64,000 nt of DNA from Skermanella rosea (GCF_016806835.2 NZ_CP086111.1:3527471-3591470), one strand, 5' to 3'. Counted from the first letter of the stretch, positions 34,436 to 44,516 are shown. The notes: generated by a model from the letters alone, not told the origin. Translations and numbers: made by a program.

Positions 34436-35131
34436 TCAACGGCTTCGGCCGGACGGCTGGCCTTCGGTGGTGGTGATCTCGCCCGCTTCCATCAACTGCT
34501 TGAGCCGGCGCAACGCCCGATGCGCATGAAGCTGGGGCTCCTGTCCGGACAGCATGGCGATCCCCCGGCCCAGCCGGCCCATCGGCGGCTCGTAGGTGAG
34601 TTCGAGGCGCACCTCGGTGCCGCGGCCGCCCGGCGCGTCGGCGAAAGCCACCCAGCCCGAGTTATGCACCTGCGCGTCGCCGACGCTGCGCCAGGCAATG
34701 CGCTCGTTCTCACGGTCGTCATCGACCTCCGCGTCGAAGGTGACCTTGGCTCCGCCCGGCCCGTTGACCACCCAGTGGGAGTGGCGCGGGTCGCGCACGT
34801 CGATCCGGTCGATTTCCGTCATGATCCGCGACAGGTTCGTGAAGTCGCGCCAGAACCGGTACAGTTCCTCGCGCGGCTTGGCGATCGTGACCGAATGACG
34901 GATGGTGACCGGTTTCGGGTGGATGGCCGGCATGTCGCGCAGGTCCGGCAGATGGAGGCGCTCCCTCACCGCGTCGTTGGCGACGCCGCTGGCGAGCAGC
35001 CCCGCCCCGGCCGCCGTCAATGCCGCTCCCGCCCAGCCGCCGCGGCGCAGCCCCTGTACGGCCAGCAGTCCGCCGCCGGCCAGCAAGGCGTAGCGGCCCC
35101 AGTTCGCAGGAGCCGTCATCGATCGATCCAT
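34436..35131 (-). CDS. SRPBCC-family (cyclase/dehydrase-like) protein with N-terminal membrane segment
   Basis: A 231-residue protein. Residues about 12-50 are a Gly/Ala-rich hydrophobic pair of helices (YALLAGGGLLAVQGL and AGAALTAAGAGLLASGVA), probably membrane-associated. Residues about 75-215 form an SRPBCC (START-like) ligand-binding fold: VTIRHSVTIAKPREELYRFWRDF, then SHWVVNGPGG and TEVRLELTYEPP (fragments). Family members bind lipids or polyketides or are stress proteins. The neighbouring genes include general-stress-like small proteins. Its function is not known. Confidence 0.82.
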   Translation of the reverse strand: MDRSMTAPANWGRYALLAGGGLLAVQGLRRGGWAGAALTAAGAGLLASGVANDAVRERLHLPDLRDMPAIHPKPVTIRHSVTIAKPREELYRFWRDFTNLSRIMTEIDRIDVRDPRHSHWVVNGPGGAKVTFDAEVDDDRENERIAWRSVGDAQVHNSGWVAFADAPGGRGTEVRLELTYEPPMGRLGRGIAMLSGQEPQLHAHRALRRLKQLMEAGEITTTEGQPSGRSR

Positions 35132-35175
35132 GTCTCATTTTCCTTCTGGTTTGCCGTTGATGACCGCGTCCGGTG

Positions 35176-35487
35176 TCAGGGAAGGCCGCCGATGCCGCCC
35201 AGGGTGCCTCCCTTGGTGCCGGTCGAATCCGGGTCCTCGTCATGGCCGTAGGGCTTGCCGTCCGCATCCAGCGTCGGCGAGGCGCCCTTCTCCATCCGGC
35301 GCTCCTTGCCCGTCCGCATGGCCTGGTCGGGTTCGGGGTTGAGCCCTCCGACCGAAGCCGATTCGCCCTGCTCGTCGGCAAGGTGGCGGGCATCGCGCTC
35401 CATGATCACGTCGGTCCGGCTGCGGATGTCCTGCGGACGCTCGCCCACCGGCTTTTCACGCTGTTCGCGGGCTTCACGGTCGTTCAT
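35176..35487 (-). CDS. Small charged hypothetical protein
   Basis: A 103-residue, very hydrophilic protein rich in Arg, Glu, Asp and Gly (start MNDREAREQREKPVGE, end GTKGGTLGGIGGLP). It has no membrane segment or known domain and looks disordered, like small stress-response proteins of alphaproteobacteria. CCAGGG about nine bases upstream of the ATG at 35487 supports that start; the open frame is longer but its extension is not credible. It is divergent from the next gene and 44 bases upstream of the SRPBCC gene on the same strand, so the two are probably one transcript. Confidence 0.6.
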   Translation of the reverse strand: MNDREAREQREKPVGERPQDIRSRTDVIMERDARHLADEQGESASVGGLNPEPDQAMRTGKERRMEKGASPTLDADGKPYGHDEDPDSTGTKGGTLGGIGGLP

Positions 35488-35683
35488 TGCCTTGTCCCTG
35501 GCCTGTTGCGATGCCTTGGACAACAGCGCGGATGGCAGACCATTGCGTGGGATCGCACGGTTCCACCCTGGCTTGTCGCGGACTATCCGGGATGGGCATG
35601 GAACGTGTACCATCCATGTACGGTGATCACGGCACGCGGAGCGACGATCGATGACATCCCGGATTGCCACGAAGGACGCCCCG

Positions 35684-36193
35684 ATGCGGGTCGCCGCCGC
35701 CACGTTGGCGGCGCTGATCCTGATCCCGCATCCTTCCCACGGGGCGGCCATCGCCTCGGAGCAGGCCAACGGCCTGACGCTCGATCCGCCCAGCGGCTGG
35801 AGCCGGTCCCAGGAAGGAGCCAACGTGGTCTACCGGACGGAGACGTGCAGCCTGTCCGTCCTGGCGCCGCGCGCGATGGGCGGCGACCGCCCGGTCCCGT
35901 TCTTCCAGCAGACCTGGAATTCGGTGAAAGGCCCGTTGCGGGTTCTGCGCGAGCAGCCGCCCACGCAGATGCGGACGGGCGACGGGTCGGTCGGCCGCTA
36001 TGCCTCCGCCGTGGTGGACTCCGGGGCGGACGAGCGCGTCGTCGCCGTGTTCATGGCGAGCGACTCGCGGGACGCGCACTTCATGGTCTTCACGGGGGAG
36101 GCGGCGGATTGCGAGCCCCATCTGCCGAGGGCGGAGGCTGCCATGCGGAGCGTCACGCTGGGCCAACGCGGCGCGGTGCCAGCGCCGCTGTAG
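35684..36193 (+). CDS. Secreted protein of unknown function
   Basis: A 169-residue exported protein. The leader MRVAAATLAALILIPHPSHGAA is a short signal peptide. The mature part (LDPPSGWSRSQEGANVVYRTETCSLSVLAPRAM, quoted by DPPSGWSRSQEG) resembles the PsbP/Mog1-like fold in which a lipid- or stress-linked domain evaluates short secreted proteins, with two cysteines (C49 and C146) that could pair. AAGGAC seven bases before the ATG at 35684 supports this start over one at 35651. I recognise no firm family. It is convergent with the 3-hydroxyacyl-CoA dehydrogenase gene (34 bases). Confidence 0.65.
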   Translation: MRVAAATLAALILIPHPSHGAAIASEQANGLTLDPPSGWSRSQEGANVVYRTETCSLSVLAPRAMGGDRPVPFFQQTWNSVKGPLRVLREQPPTQMRTGDGSVGRYASAVVDSGADERVVAVFMASDSRDAHFMVFTGEAADCEPHLPRAEAAMRSVTLGQRGAVPAPL

Positions 36194-36227
36194 CGCATCC
36201 CCAACCGAGGCCCGAACCCGCCGCAGC

Positions 36228-37076
36228 CTAGCGGCCGTAAGCCTTCCAGCCACGGCCTGTGCGCCGCCCCTGGTGGCCGGCCGCCACCCGCTGCTTCAGG
36301 AGGGGGCGCGGCAGGAAGCGCGGGCCGTAGGCGTCGTGCAGGATCTCCTGCACCTGGAGGGTCAGCCCATTGGTCACCAGGTCCATCAGCTCGAACGGGC
36401 CGACGGGATGGCCGAGGCCCAGGCGGCACGCCTTGTCGATGTCCTCCGGCGTCGCGACTTCCTCCTCGGCGAGGCGGACCGCCTCGATCAGGAAGGCGTG
36501 CAGCACCCGGTTGACCGCGAACCCGGCGACGTCCTTCACCCTGATCGGTTCCTTCGCGGCGGCCCGGCAGATCTCCATCACCCGATCCACCACGTCCGGC
36601 GCCGTCTCGAAGCCGGGGATCACCTCGACAAGCTTCATGCGGCTGACCGGCGAGAAGAAATGGGTGCCGAGGAAACGGCCCCGGCGCTCCGCCGACAGCG
36701 CCGCCGCCAGCGTGGAGATCGGGATTGTCGAGGTGTTGCTGGCGAGCAGGCAGTCCGGCACGCAGATCGCGTCCAGCCGGCGGAAGACCTCGGATTTGAC
36801 CGAAACCTCCTCGAACACCGCCTCGATCACGAACTCGCGGTCGGCATAAGCGGCGAGGTCCGGGGTCGGCAGCAGGCGGTCGAGCGTCGCCTGCTTGTCC
36901 TCCGCCTTGTAGAAGCCGCGCGCGGCGCCCTTGTCCAGCACCTCGCCGAGCCGTGCCATCGCGCGCTCGACCGAAGCCGCGTCGCTGTCGTGCAGCCGCA
37001 CCTCGTTCCCGGCGAGGGCGAAGCTCAGGGCGATCTCCGCGCCCATCATGCCGGCGCCGACGATTCCGATTCTCAT
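36228..37076 (-). CDS. 3-hydroxyacyl-CoA dehydrogenase (3-hydroxybutyryl-CoA dehydrogenase type)
   Basis: A 282-residue NAD-dependent dehydrogenase that oxidises L-3-hydroxyacyl-CoA to the 3-keto form in beta-oxidation (or the reverse). The Rossmann motif GIVGAGMMGAEIA starts at residue 4, the catalytic region contains GTHFFSPVSRMKLVEVIPG with the catalytic histidine-glutamate pair (H and E), followed by KEPIRVKDVAGFAVNRVLHAFLIEA (quoted by GFAVNRVLHAF). It is single-domain, with no enoyl-CoA hydratase half. GGAAGAA precedes the ATG at 37076. It follows the acyl-CoA dehydrogenase at 37108 by 31 bases in one operon, giving two steps of beta-oxidation. Confidence 0.93.
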   Translation of the reverse strand: MRIGIVGAGMMGAEIALSFALAGNEVRLHDSDAASVERAMARLGEVLDKGAARGFYKAEDKQATLDRLLPTPDLAAYADREFVIEAVFEEVSVKSEVFRRLDAICVPDCLLASNTSTIPISTLAAALSAERRGRFLGTHFFSPVSRMKLVEVIPGFETAPDVVDRVMEICRAAAKEPIRVKDVAGFAVNRVLHAFLIEAVRLAEEEVATPEDIDKACRLGLGHPVGPFELMDLVTNGLTLQVQEILHDAYGPRFLPRPLLKQRVAAGHQGRRTGRGWKAYGR

Positions 37077-37107
37077 GGGCAGTTCTTCCAGAAAGATGTG
37101 GGGTCGG

Positions 37108-38877
<1,770 letters not shown>

Positions 38878-39054
38878 CACGCTCCGACAAGACCAGACCG
38901 GCGGAACGCGACCACCGGCCCGGTCCCGAAGATCGGGGCCAAGCCGGCAGCAACGGAGAGGCCGGAAACCGGCGTCATCTGCGTAACCTCCCTAGAGGGG
39001 ATTGTTCTTCCTGAATGCCCTGGTGTCCGGGCTTGGCGGGACTGTATATTCAAA

Positions 39055-39065
39055 CAAACGTATGA
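39055..39065. promoter_or_regulatory. PsrA-like palindromic operator candidate (site 1)
   Basis: CAAACGTATGA, one mismatch from the symmetric CAAACGTTTG core, lies about 180 bases upstream of the acyl-CoA dehydrogenase. The flanking bases (ACAAACGTATGAGTCAATC) match almost exactly those at 47491-47509 upstream of SDR, which argues for a common regulator. The core lies just before the stop-side end of the adjacent hypothetical gene (39071), so its main reading is as an upstream site for the minus-strand operon. Confidence 0.5.
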
Positions 39066-39070
39066 GTCAA

Positions 39071-39493
39071 TCACGCAGGTGGCGCATCGAAGCGGAAATC
39101 CGCAGGATTCCGCCAAAACGAGGCCCGCTCCTCCAGCCTGTCCCGCAGATCGTCCCGCGCCCTTTCCATGGCGTCGATATCCGTCAGTTCCATGGCCTCG
39201 CAGCAGTCGGCGCAGAAGTCGGTGGTTTCCTGGATGGAAAATGAAATGAGGTCGAGCCTGCACTGCATCAGTCCCAGATGGACCGACAGCAGGTCGACCT
39301 GATGCCGGAGCGAGCCGATCTCTGCCTGGAACAGGCCGAGATCCCCGGCATGTGGAGCCCTCCGTTCCTCGCCCTGCCGGGTGCGCGCGGCGACCGCCCG
39401 CTGGAAATCGATGATCTTGGCGGTCCCCATGATCATGCTGTCTGGACGCCGGTCGTCCGGCTCACCGGAGTTCGGCAGCCCGTTCTTTGTCAT
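39071..39493 (-). CDS. Hypothetical protein with predicted coiled helix and CADC motif
   Basis: A 140-residue soluble protein. It has an N-terminal charged part, a central heptad-like helix (LFQAEIGSLRHQVDLLSVHLGLMQCRLDLISF, quoted by DLLSVHLGLMQC), and a C-terminal FCADCCEAMELTD segment with three clustered cysteines, which could bind a metal or form disulfides. GAGGAGG lies six bases before the ATG at 39493, a strong site. I recognise no family. It lies directly upstream of the acyl-CoA dehydrogenase operon on the same strand, separated by 193 bases. Confidence 0.6.
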   Translation of the reverse strand: MTKNGLPNSGEPDDRRPDSMIMGTAKIIDFQRAVAARTRQGEERRAPHAGDLGLFQAEIGSLRHQVDLLSVHLGLMQCRLDLISFSIQETTDFCADCCEAMELTDIDAMERARDDLRDRLEERASFWRNPADFRFDAPPA

Positions 39494-39821
39494 GATTCCT
39501 CCTCGGTGAGCAGGCAAAGGATTCCGGTCGCGCAAGAGAGTTCCGGAACTGGACTTCGGTTGGAAACCACTCCTGCCTGATGAGAAGGAGGCTAGTCGGT
39601 TCTGCTCGAAACGGTAATCGAGCTGAAGGTTAGAATTCGAAGTTTTGCGATGACCGGGAGTATAAGGCGGTTACATAGAATGTCATACGGGCAGGCCGGT
39701 ATGTCTGCCGCTACCCTATGCTGCCTTGTCCGAGGACGCTCCGGCGGCCTCGCCCGGGATCATGTTGCCGGCGCACGCCCCCTTCCCGCGCGCACCGCCC
39801 CGGAGGAAGGGATCGGACCGG
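39494..39821. other. Intergenic region, 328 bases
   Basis: Spacer between the hypothetical gene (start 39493, minus strand) and the receiver gene ending at 39822 (minus strand). The stretch 39600-39720 is noticeably AT-rich compared with the rest. I see no open frame with a ribosome site, no clear terminator with a T-tract and no RNA gene. It must hold the promoter of the hypothetical gene (the right half is upstream of it). Confidence 0.5.
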
Positions 39822-40292
39822 TCAGTCGATCTCGGTCAGCGCTCCGCTGAATGCGTCCGCCATCTGATCCATGGCGAAAGGCTTCACCAGATAGCCGAAG
39901 GGCTGCGCGACGTCGGCACGCTGCCGGGTAAGCGGATCGGTCTGGGCGCTCATGAAGATGGAACGGATGCCGAGACCCCCCCTGATTTCCAGGGCGGCGG
40001 CGATTCCGTCCGTGCCTCGGGCGAGGCGGATATCCATCAGCACGAGATCGGGTCGAAGCCTCGCAGCGGCCTGGACGGCCGCGGGACCGGTATCGACCAC
40101 CTCGACCACGTCATGCCCGAGTTCGACGACCATGTCCTCGATATGCATGGCGGTGATGGCCTCATCCTCGACGATCAGGACGCGGAGCGCGCGATCGGGC
40201 CGTTGCTCCGATCCGCCGGCAACGGAATCCGCAGCATACACCGCCCGGCACCTGGTACGGTGGTTGGAACCGGCGCAGTCCAAGCCTTGCAT
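39822..40292 (-). CDS. Single-domain response regulator
   Basis: A receiver protein of about 156 residues. The core starts at LRVLIVEDEA with the acidic pair, the acceptor aspartate is in LVLMDIRLARGTDG, the T/S position in SIFMSAQ and the lysine in GYLVKPFAM. It has no output domain. The start is not secure: the ATG at 40292 (AAGGTGG just before it) is used, with an earlier ATG at 40313 possible; the first 40 residues are not conserved. It is divergent from a HisKA_2-type PAS kinase that starts at 40384, which is its most likely partner. Confidence 0.78.
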   Translation of the reverse strand: MQGLDCAGSNHRTRCRAVYAADSVAGGSEQRPDRALRVLIVEDEAITAMHIEDMVVELGHDVVEVVDTGPAAVQAAARLRPDLVLMDIRLARGTDGIAAALEIRGGLGIRSIFMSAQTDPLTRQRADVAQPFGYLVKPFAMDQMADAFSGALTEID

Positions 40293-40383
40293 CCACCTTA
40301 GCTTTCTTCGCATGTTGTCGAGTGGCGGGGTACACTTCCCGCCCGACGCGCATGATGTCACAGCCAGACCGAGGAGTACCAGT

Positions 40384-41364
40384 ATGTCGAAGGCGGACAG
40401 GGATGGCGAACACCAGTTCCGCCTGCTTGCCGATAACGCCCCGGTCATGATCTGGCGGTCGGACCTGACCAAGGCGTGCGATTTCTTCAACGAGCCGTGG
40501 CTCGAATTCTCCGGCCGGACCATGGAGGAGGAACTCGGATTCGGCTGGGCCGAGGGTGTCCACCCCGAGGATTACGATCGCTGCGTCGAGATCTACAAGA
40601 CGAGTTTCGACAGGCGCGAGTGCTTCACGATGCCCTACCGGCTCCGGCGGCACGACGGAGAGTATCGCTGGCTCCTGGACAACGGGCGCCCCTACCACGA
40701 CTCCGACGGCATTTTCGCCGGCTATTTCGGCTCCTGCATCGACATAACCGACATGAAGCAGGCGCTGGACGACAAGGACGTGCTGCTGCGGGAGGTGCAT
40801 CACCGGGTCCGCAACAACATGCAGCTCATCTCAAGCCTGCTCGAGATGCAGGCCGGCACCGCACAGGCTCCGGAAGCCAGGAGCAAGCTGCAGGAGACGG
40901 CATGGCGAGTCCGCTCGATCGCGCTGGCGCAGGAACAGCTCCACGAGGCCGGGAACTTCGCGAACGTCGATCTGGGGGACTACATCCGATCCCTGGTCCA
41001 GGTCGTCGGGACCATGCAGGAGCGAATCGCCTTCGAGGTCGAGGTCGATCCGATCCCCTTCTCGCTGGACCGGGCGGTCCCGACCGGGCTGATCGTCAAC
41101 GAACTCCTGACCAACGCCCTGAAGCACGCTTTCCCCGGCGACAGGGCCGGCACCGTCCGGGTCGAAGCACGCCGGGAAAGCGACGGAACGGTCGCCATAA
41201 CCATCTCCGACGACGGCGTCGGGCTCCCCTCGACCGAGCTGCCGGAGCGGGCGCGCAGCCTGGGGTTCCGGCTGGTCAGGCGGCTTGGGATGCAGGCCGG
41301 AGCCCGCATCTCGGTGGAGAACGCCGGCGGCACCCGCCACCGGATCATCCTGCCTCCGGCATGA
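40384..41364 (+). CDS. PAS-domain sensor histidine kinase (HisKA_2 family)
   Basis: A 326-residue soluble kinase. Residues about 8-125 are a PAS domain (FFNEPWLEFSGRTMEEELG, WAEGVHPEDYDR, RRHDGEYRWLLDNGRP quoted as parts), and then a HisKA_2 domain has the acceptor in EVHHRVRNNMQLISSLL (H139). The ATPase part has NELLTNALKHAFPG and DDGVGLPS. No membrane helices are present, so it senses an internal or diffusible signal, and no cofactor motif such as the LOV cysteine is seen in its PAS. GAGGAG precedes the ATG. It is divergent from the receiver gene at 39822-40292, forming a small two-component pair. Confidence 0.88.
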   Translation: MSKADRDGEHQFRLLADNAPVMIWRSDLTKACDFFNEPWLEFSGRTMEEELGFGWAEGVHPEDYDRCVEIYKTSFDRRECFTMPYRLRRHDGEYRWLLDNGRPYHDSDGIFAGYFGSCIDITDMKQALDDKDVLLREVHHRVRNNMQLISSLLEMQAGTAQAPEARSKLQETAWRVRSIALAQEQLHEAGNFANVDLGDYIRSLVQVVGTMQERIAFEVEVDPIPFSLDRAVPTGLIVNELLTNALKHAFPGDRAGTVRVEARRESDGTVAITISDDGVGLPSTELPERARSLGFRLVRRLGMQAGARISVENAGGTRHRIILPPA

Positions 41365-41441
41365 CGGGAGGCGTGACCGCCCACTCACCCGCTCAGCCGC
41401 AGCTCGGGTAGAGCGAAGCGGGACCGGGCAGGCAGACGCGC

Positions 41442-41479
41442 CGGTGTCTGCCCCGCCCCGGTAGACGGGGCAGACACCG
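41442..41479. terminator. Strong hairpin between the kinase gene and the PspA-like gene
   Basis: A perfect 14-base-pair stem, CGGTGTCTGCCCCG (41442-41455) with CGGGGCAGACACCG (41466-41479), and a 10-base loop lies in the 130-base convergent spacer. No T-tract follows on either strand. It could act as a terminator in both directions or as an RNA end protector. Confidence 0.55.
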
Positions 41480-41496
41480 ATCGGAAAGTTGAGGAA

Positions 41497-42267
41497 CTAC
41501 TTGCGCGCGCGGATCGCCGCCAGCCGGTCGGAAAGGGCGGCCGGGGCCGGGGCCTGACCTGAGGCGAGACGCAGGGCGGCCGCGATGTTCGGGTCGTCCT
41601 CCTCCGGCTTGGTCGGCTTCAGCAGCTTGGCCTTCGCCGCCGCCGCATCGGCCGACGCCATGTCGCGGGCCGCCGAGTCCTGCATGGCCTTCAGCGCCAC
41701 GCTGAGCCCGCTGGTGGCGCTCGCCAGCCCGGCGGCCTGCCGGGCGGCCTCGGCGCGCCTCTCCGCGGCATCGCGCTGCTGCTGTGCGCGCGACATGTCC
41801 CGCTGGGCGCGGTCGAGATCGCTGCGGGCGCGCTTCAGTTTGGCCCCGGCGTCGGCATAGGTCTGCTCCAGCATCTGCAGGAAGTCCTGGGCGTCCTTGG
41901 CCTCGGCCTCCTCGCGCTCGATCTCGGGCGCCATTTCCTCCAGCATGGAAACCAGGGTGTTCAGGCTCTTTTCGAAAGCGGCCTTGCGGCCCGGATCGCT
42001 CTCCGCGGCCATCTGCTTCTCGATCTGCTCCGCTGCGGCAAGGCGCTGGCGCGACAGGGAATTGATCGCGTCGGCCTCCTTCTTCTCCCGCTCGTAGCTG
42101 GCGCGGGCGTGGGCGACCTGGAGGCCCAGGTCGTCCAGATGCTGCTCCATGGTGCGCAGTTCGGCCTCGGTCGCGGCCTGCGGATCCCAGCGGACCAGCG
42201 CCTCGACGCTGGCCTGGACGGCGCGGTCCGTCTTGACTCCGACGAGGTTGCGAATGAACGAGATCAT
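41497..42267 (-). CDS. PspA/IM30-family protein (YjfJ-like)
   Basis: A 256-residue coiled-coil protein of the PspA/IM30/ESCRT-III superfamily, expected to bind the inner face of the membrane and form rings or filaments under envelope stress. The first helix ISFIRNLVGVKTDRAVQASVEAL is followed by a long Ala/Glu/Arg coil (residues about 40-190: LGLQVAHARASYEREKKEADAI, AKLKRARSDLDRAQRDMSRAQQQRD quoted in part) and a Pro-rich tail. It is the third gene of a minus-strand operon after a DUF2491 gene and a DUF350 gene, 40 bases downstream of the latter; E. coli yjfJ, yjfK and yjfL have the same three families. The specific partner is inferred. Confidence 0.85.
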   Translation of the reverse strand: MISFIRNLVGVKTDRAVQASVEALVRWDPQAATEAELRTMEQHLDDLGLQVAHARASYEREKKEADAINSLSRQRLAAAEQIEKQMAAESDPGRKAAFEKSLNTLVSMLEEMAPEIEREEAEAKDAQDFLQMLEQTYADAGAKLKRARSDLDRAQRDMSRAQQQRDAAERRAEAARQAAGLASATSGLSVALKAMQDSAARDMASADAAAAKAKLLKPTKPEEDDPNIAAALRLASGQAPAPAALSDRLAAIRARK

Positions 42268-42307
42268 CTAGGGCTCCTTGCCAAATTGGTCGATGCAGAT
42301 TTGGGCA

Positions 42308-42733
42308 TCAGCCTGCCATCGCGCCAGCGTTCAACAGACCGATTCCGATCTGAATTCCCGCGAGCGTCAGTGCCGCCGCGACGTTCCCCCCTTCGATCAT
42401 CGGCCGCATGTCGCGGAACAGCAGGGTCGCGATGCCGAAGGCGGCGAGTTGGAGAACCAGGGCGATCAGGCCCCAGATCACGATGTCGAGCAGGAACAGG
42501 CTGGTGGCCAGCGTGGCGGCCAACGGTACGGCGAACGCTATGATGGTGCCGCCATAGACGATGCCGGCCGCGACGTTGCCGCCGCGGACGAGATGCCGCT
42601 CGTTGAACGGGGTGATCGCGGTATAGCAGGCGACGCCGAGCGCCAGCAGCAGCAGGGTCACCACGAAATGCAGCAGCAGGACGGGCAGGCCCTGGCCAAG
42701 GCTGGAGAGGACGGTGCCGAAATCGGTTTCCAT
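42308..42733 (-). CDS. DUF350 family membrane protein (YjfL-like)
   Basis: A 141-residue integral membrane protein with four predicted helices in two repeated pairs: LLLHFVVTLLLLALGVACYTAITPFNERHLVRGGNVAAGIVYGGTIIAFAVPLA (quoted by ERHLVRGGNVAAGIVYGG) and then a second pair ending in GGNVAAALTLAGIQIGIGLLNAGAM. The repeated GGN-V-AAxxxxG motifs are the DUF350 signature. The biochemical role is unknown; the family is repeatedly linked to PspA-like and DUF2491 proteins. It lies between those two genes (33 and 40 bases) in one operon. Confidence 0.9.
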   Translation of the reverse strand: METDFGTVLSSLGQGLPVLLLHFVVTLLLLALGVACYTAITPFNERHLVRGGNVAAGIVYGGTIIAFAVPLAATLATSLFLLDIVIWGLIALVLQLAAFGIATLLFRDMRPMIEGGNVAAALTLAGIQIGIGLLNAGAMAG

Positions 42734-42766
42734 GGGGTGTCCGTGCTTCTTTGATGGCGGGTCGGA

Positions 42767-44461
42767 TCAGGCGAGCGAGAGCATGGCGGGATTGACGTCG
42801 ATGCCGGCGTGGATATCCACCCAGGCCCGGCTGCCCTCCTCCACCGCCGATACCATGATGTATTCGGTCGGCGGAGCCGGATCGGCGGCCCCGGTCGGGG
42901 CGGCGTAGAGCATGGTGGTGAGCGTCCGGACGGTCATGCCGTTGGCGTCGGTGCCGTTCTCATACATGGTGTGGGGCTGGATGCGCGAGGACCCGGGCGC
43001 CCAGGCGCGCGGATAGACCTTGCCGTCCTTGGTCTGGAACTCCGGCCAGCCGATCATGCCTTCGCGCTGGTCCAGCCAGAACCCCCACTCCTCCTCGCTG
43101 CCGGGGTGGACCTCGTCCACCAGGGAGAAGAAGCGGCATTCGTCCGGCTGCCCCGCGGTGTTCAGGTGGATCTGGAAAAACCCCGTCTCCTCCGGCAGGT
43201 AGAGCCGGTGCAGCGTCGCGGCGCCGTCGCCGACGGTGGAGACCATGGCGACGCTGACCAGCATGTTGGAGCCGGAGACCTCGCTGGGCGCCGTGACCTT
43301 GGTCGTCCCGCCGGCCAGGATGAAGGGCGTCGGATCCATGGTCAGCGTCATGCCCACCCGGAACAGCGACGGCGTGTAGGTTTCGCCGGACAGCTTCTGC
43401 CGCAGGATGTTCCCCGCGGTCTTCAGATTGCTCATGGAGCCACTCCCTCCGGAACGGGCGGGCCGCGCGCCCCTCTGCTTGCGCCACAGCCAGACCAGGA
43501 AAATCACGCCCCCGCCGACCAGCAGGATCGACACGAAGCCGAATTCGCCGAAGCCGCCGCCCGAGCCGCCGGGTGCGTCCGCGGTCTCCGCCAGCGCCAC
43601 CTCGCGCGGGGTGTCGGGCGGCAGGTATTCGGGATCGCGGGGCTGTCCCTGCTTGCCGGCCAGGGACTGGTCGAGCGAGTTCAGCTTCGCCCGCAGGTCC
43701 GCGTTGTCGGCGGCGAGACGGTCGGCCTCGGCACGCCACTGCTGGTAGCCCGGGTCGTTCTGATGATTGTGGAAGAAGTCGGCGTAGCCGGGGCGGGTCA
43801 GGTTGTCGAGCAGGAACCACAGAAACAAGCCGTCCCAGATTCCGAACCGGGACGCCGACCGGGCCGCGTAGCCTGGCACCGACCAGCCGCGCGCGCCGCT
43901 CCAGCCGCCGAGGCCGCCGCCGTATCCACCCGTCGAGTAGCCACGGCCGAACGATCCGCCATAGCCGCCCCCGCCGTAGCTTCCGCCGGAACCCCAGCCC
44001 CAGCCGGAGCCGCCGCTGCGGCGCTGCCCGCCGTACTGGGTGCCGTAATCCGGCCTGGGAGCGGTTGGAGCCGCCGCCGGCGGGCTTTGCTGCTGTTCGC
44101 GGTAGCGGCTGAGCGCGTCGCCGCCGGACTGGCGCGACATGGCACGGTCGCCGGCGGACGGCGTGCCCGAGCCGAAGATGCCTCCGCCCGAGGTGGACGG
44201 CCGGGAATAGCCGCCGCTGGCCGACGGCGTCCTGCTGGACCGGCTGGTGGTCCCGAACGACGGCGTGCGCGAGTAGCTGCTGCTCGGACGGGAATAGCCG
44301 CCCGACGACCGCGATCCGCCCGACCTCGGCCGGGCCTCGGCATGGTCCACGCCCAGGGTGAATTCGACGCGGCCGACCGACGGCCAGCGTTCCGGCACCG
44401 GGGCGCCGGTCAGGACCAGCGCGGCGCCGAGCGCCACCACCTTGAGCCATCGCCAAGTCAT
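42767..44461 (-). CDS. Membrane-anchored DUF2491 (YjfK-like) protein with long Ser/Gly-rich half
   Basis: A 564-residue protein with an unusual architecture. Residues 3-22 are a signal/anchor; 45-200 are Ser/Gly/Tyr/Arg-rich low complexity (RSSGGYSRPSSSYSRTPS, GWGWGSGGSYGGGG-type repeats); then GLFLWFLLDNL (211-221), a short coil (about 245-270), a Pro-rich linker and a membrane helix at about 308-326 (FGFVSILLVGGGVIFLVWLW). The final 220 residues (from about 343) are the DUF2491 domain alone found in YjfK (LYLPEETGFFQIHLN, EEEWGFWLDQREGMIGWPEF fragments). YjfK of E. coli lacks the first 340 residues. So this is a membrane-anchored fusion. The ATG at 44461 is chosen as the start of the leader; the upstream hairpin at 44485 lies just before it. 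First gene of the operon. Confidence 0.83.
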   Translation of the reverse strand: MTWRWLKVVALGAALVLTGAPVPERWPSVGRVEFTLGVDHAEARPRSGGSRSSGGYSRPSSSYSRTPSFGTTSRSSRTPSASGGYSRPSTSGGGIFGSGTPSAGDRAMSRQSGGDALSRYREQQQSPPAAAPTAPRPDYGTQYGGQRRSGGSGWGWGSGGSYGGGGYGGSFGRGYSTGGYGGGLGGWSGARGWSVPGYAARSASRFGIWDGLFLWFLLDNLTRPGYADFFHNHQNDPGYQQWRAEADRLAADNADLRAKLNSLDQSLAGKQGQPRDPEYLPPDTPREVALAETADAPGGSGGGFGEFGFVSILLVGGGVIFLVWLWRKQRGARPARSGGSGSMSNLKTAGNILRQKLSGETYTPSLFRVGMTLTMDPTPFILAGGTTKVTAPSEVSGSNMLVSVAMVSTVGDGAATLHRLYLPEETGFFQIHLNTAGQPDECRFFSLVDEVHPGSEEEWGFWLDQREGMIGWPEFQTKDGKVYPRAWAPGSSRIQPHTMYENGTDANGMTVRTLTTMLYAAPTGAADPAPPTEYIMVSAVEEGSRAWVDIHAGIDVNPAMLSLA

Positions 44462-44484
44462 ATGCAGAAGCCGATCCTTCCCAA

Positions 44485-44516
44485 CGTTCCGTGCCGCCAG
44501 GGCGCGGCACGGAACG
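44485..44516. terminator. Perfect hairpin between the acyl-CoA dehydrogenase and the DUF2491 gene
   Basis: A 13-base-pair perfect stem, CGTTCCGTGCCGC (44485-44497) with GCGGCACGGAACG (44504-44516), and a six-base loop lies 23 bases before the DUF2491 ATG and 83 bases after the acyl-CoA dehydrogenase stop. No T-tract follows in the minus direction. It may end the upstream transcript or act as an attenuator/5' stem for the DUF2491 operon. Confidence 0.5.
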
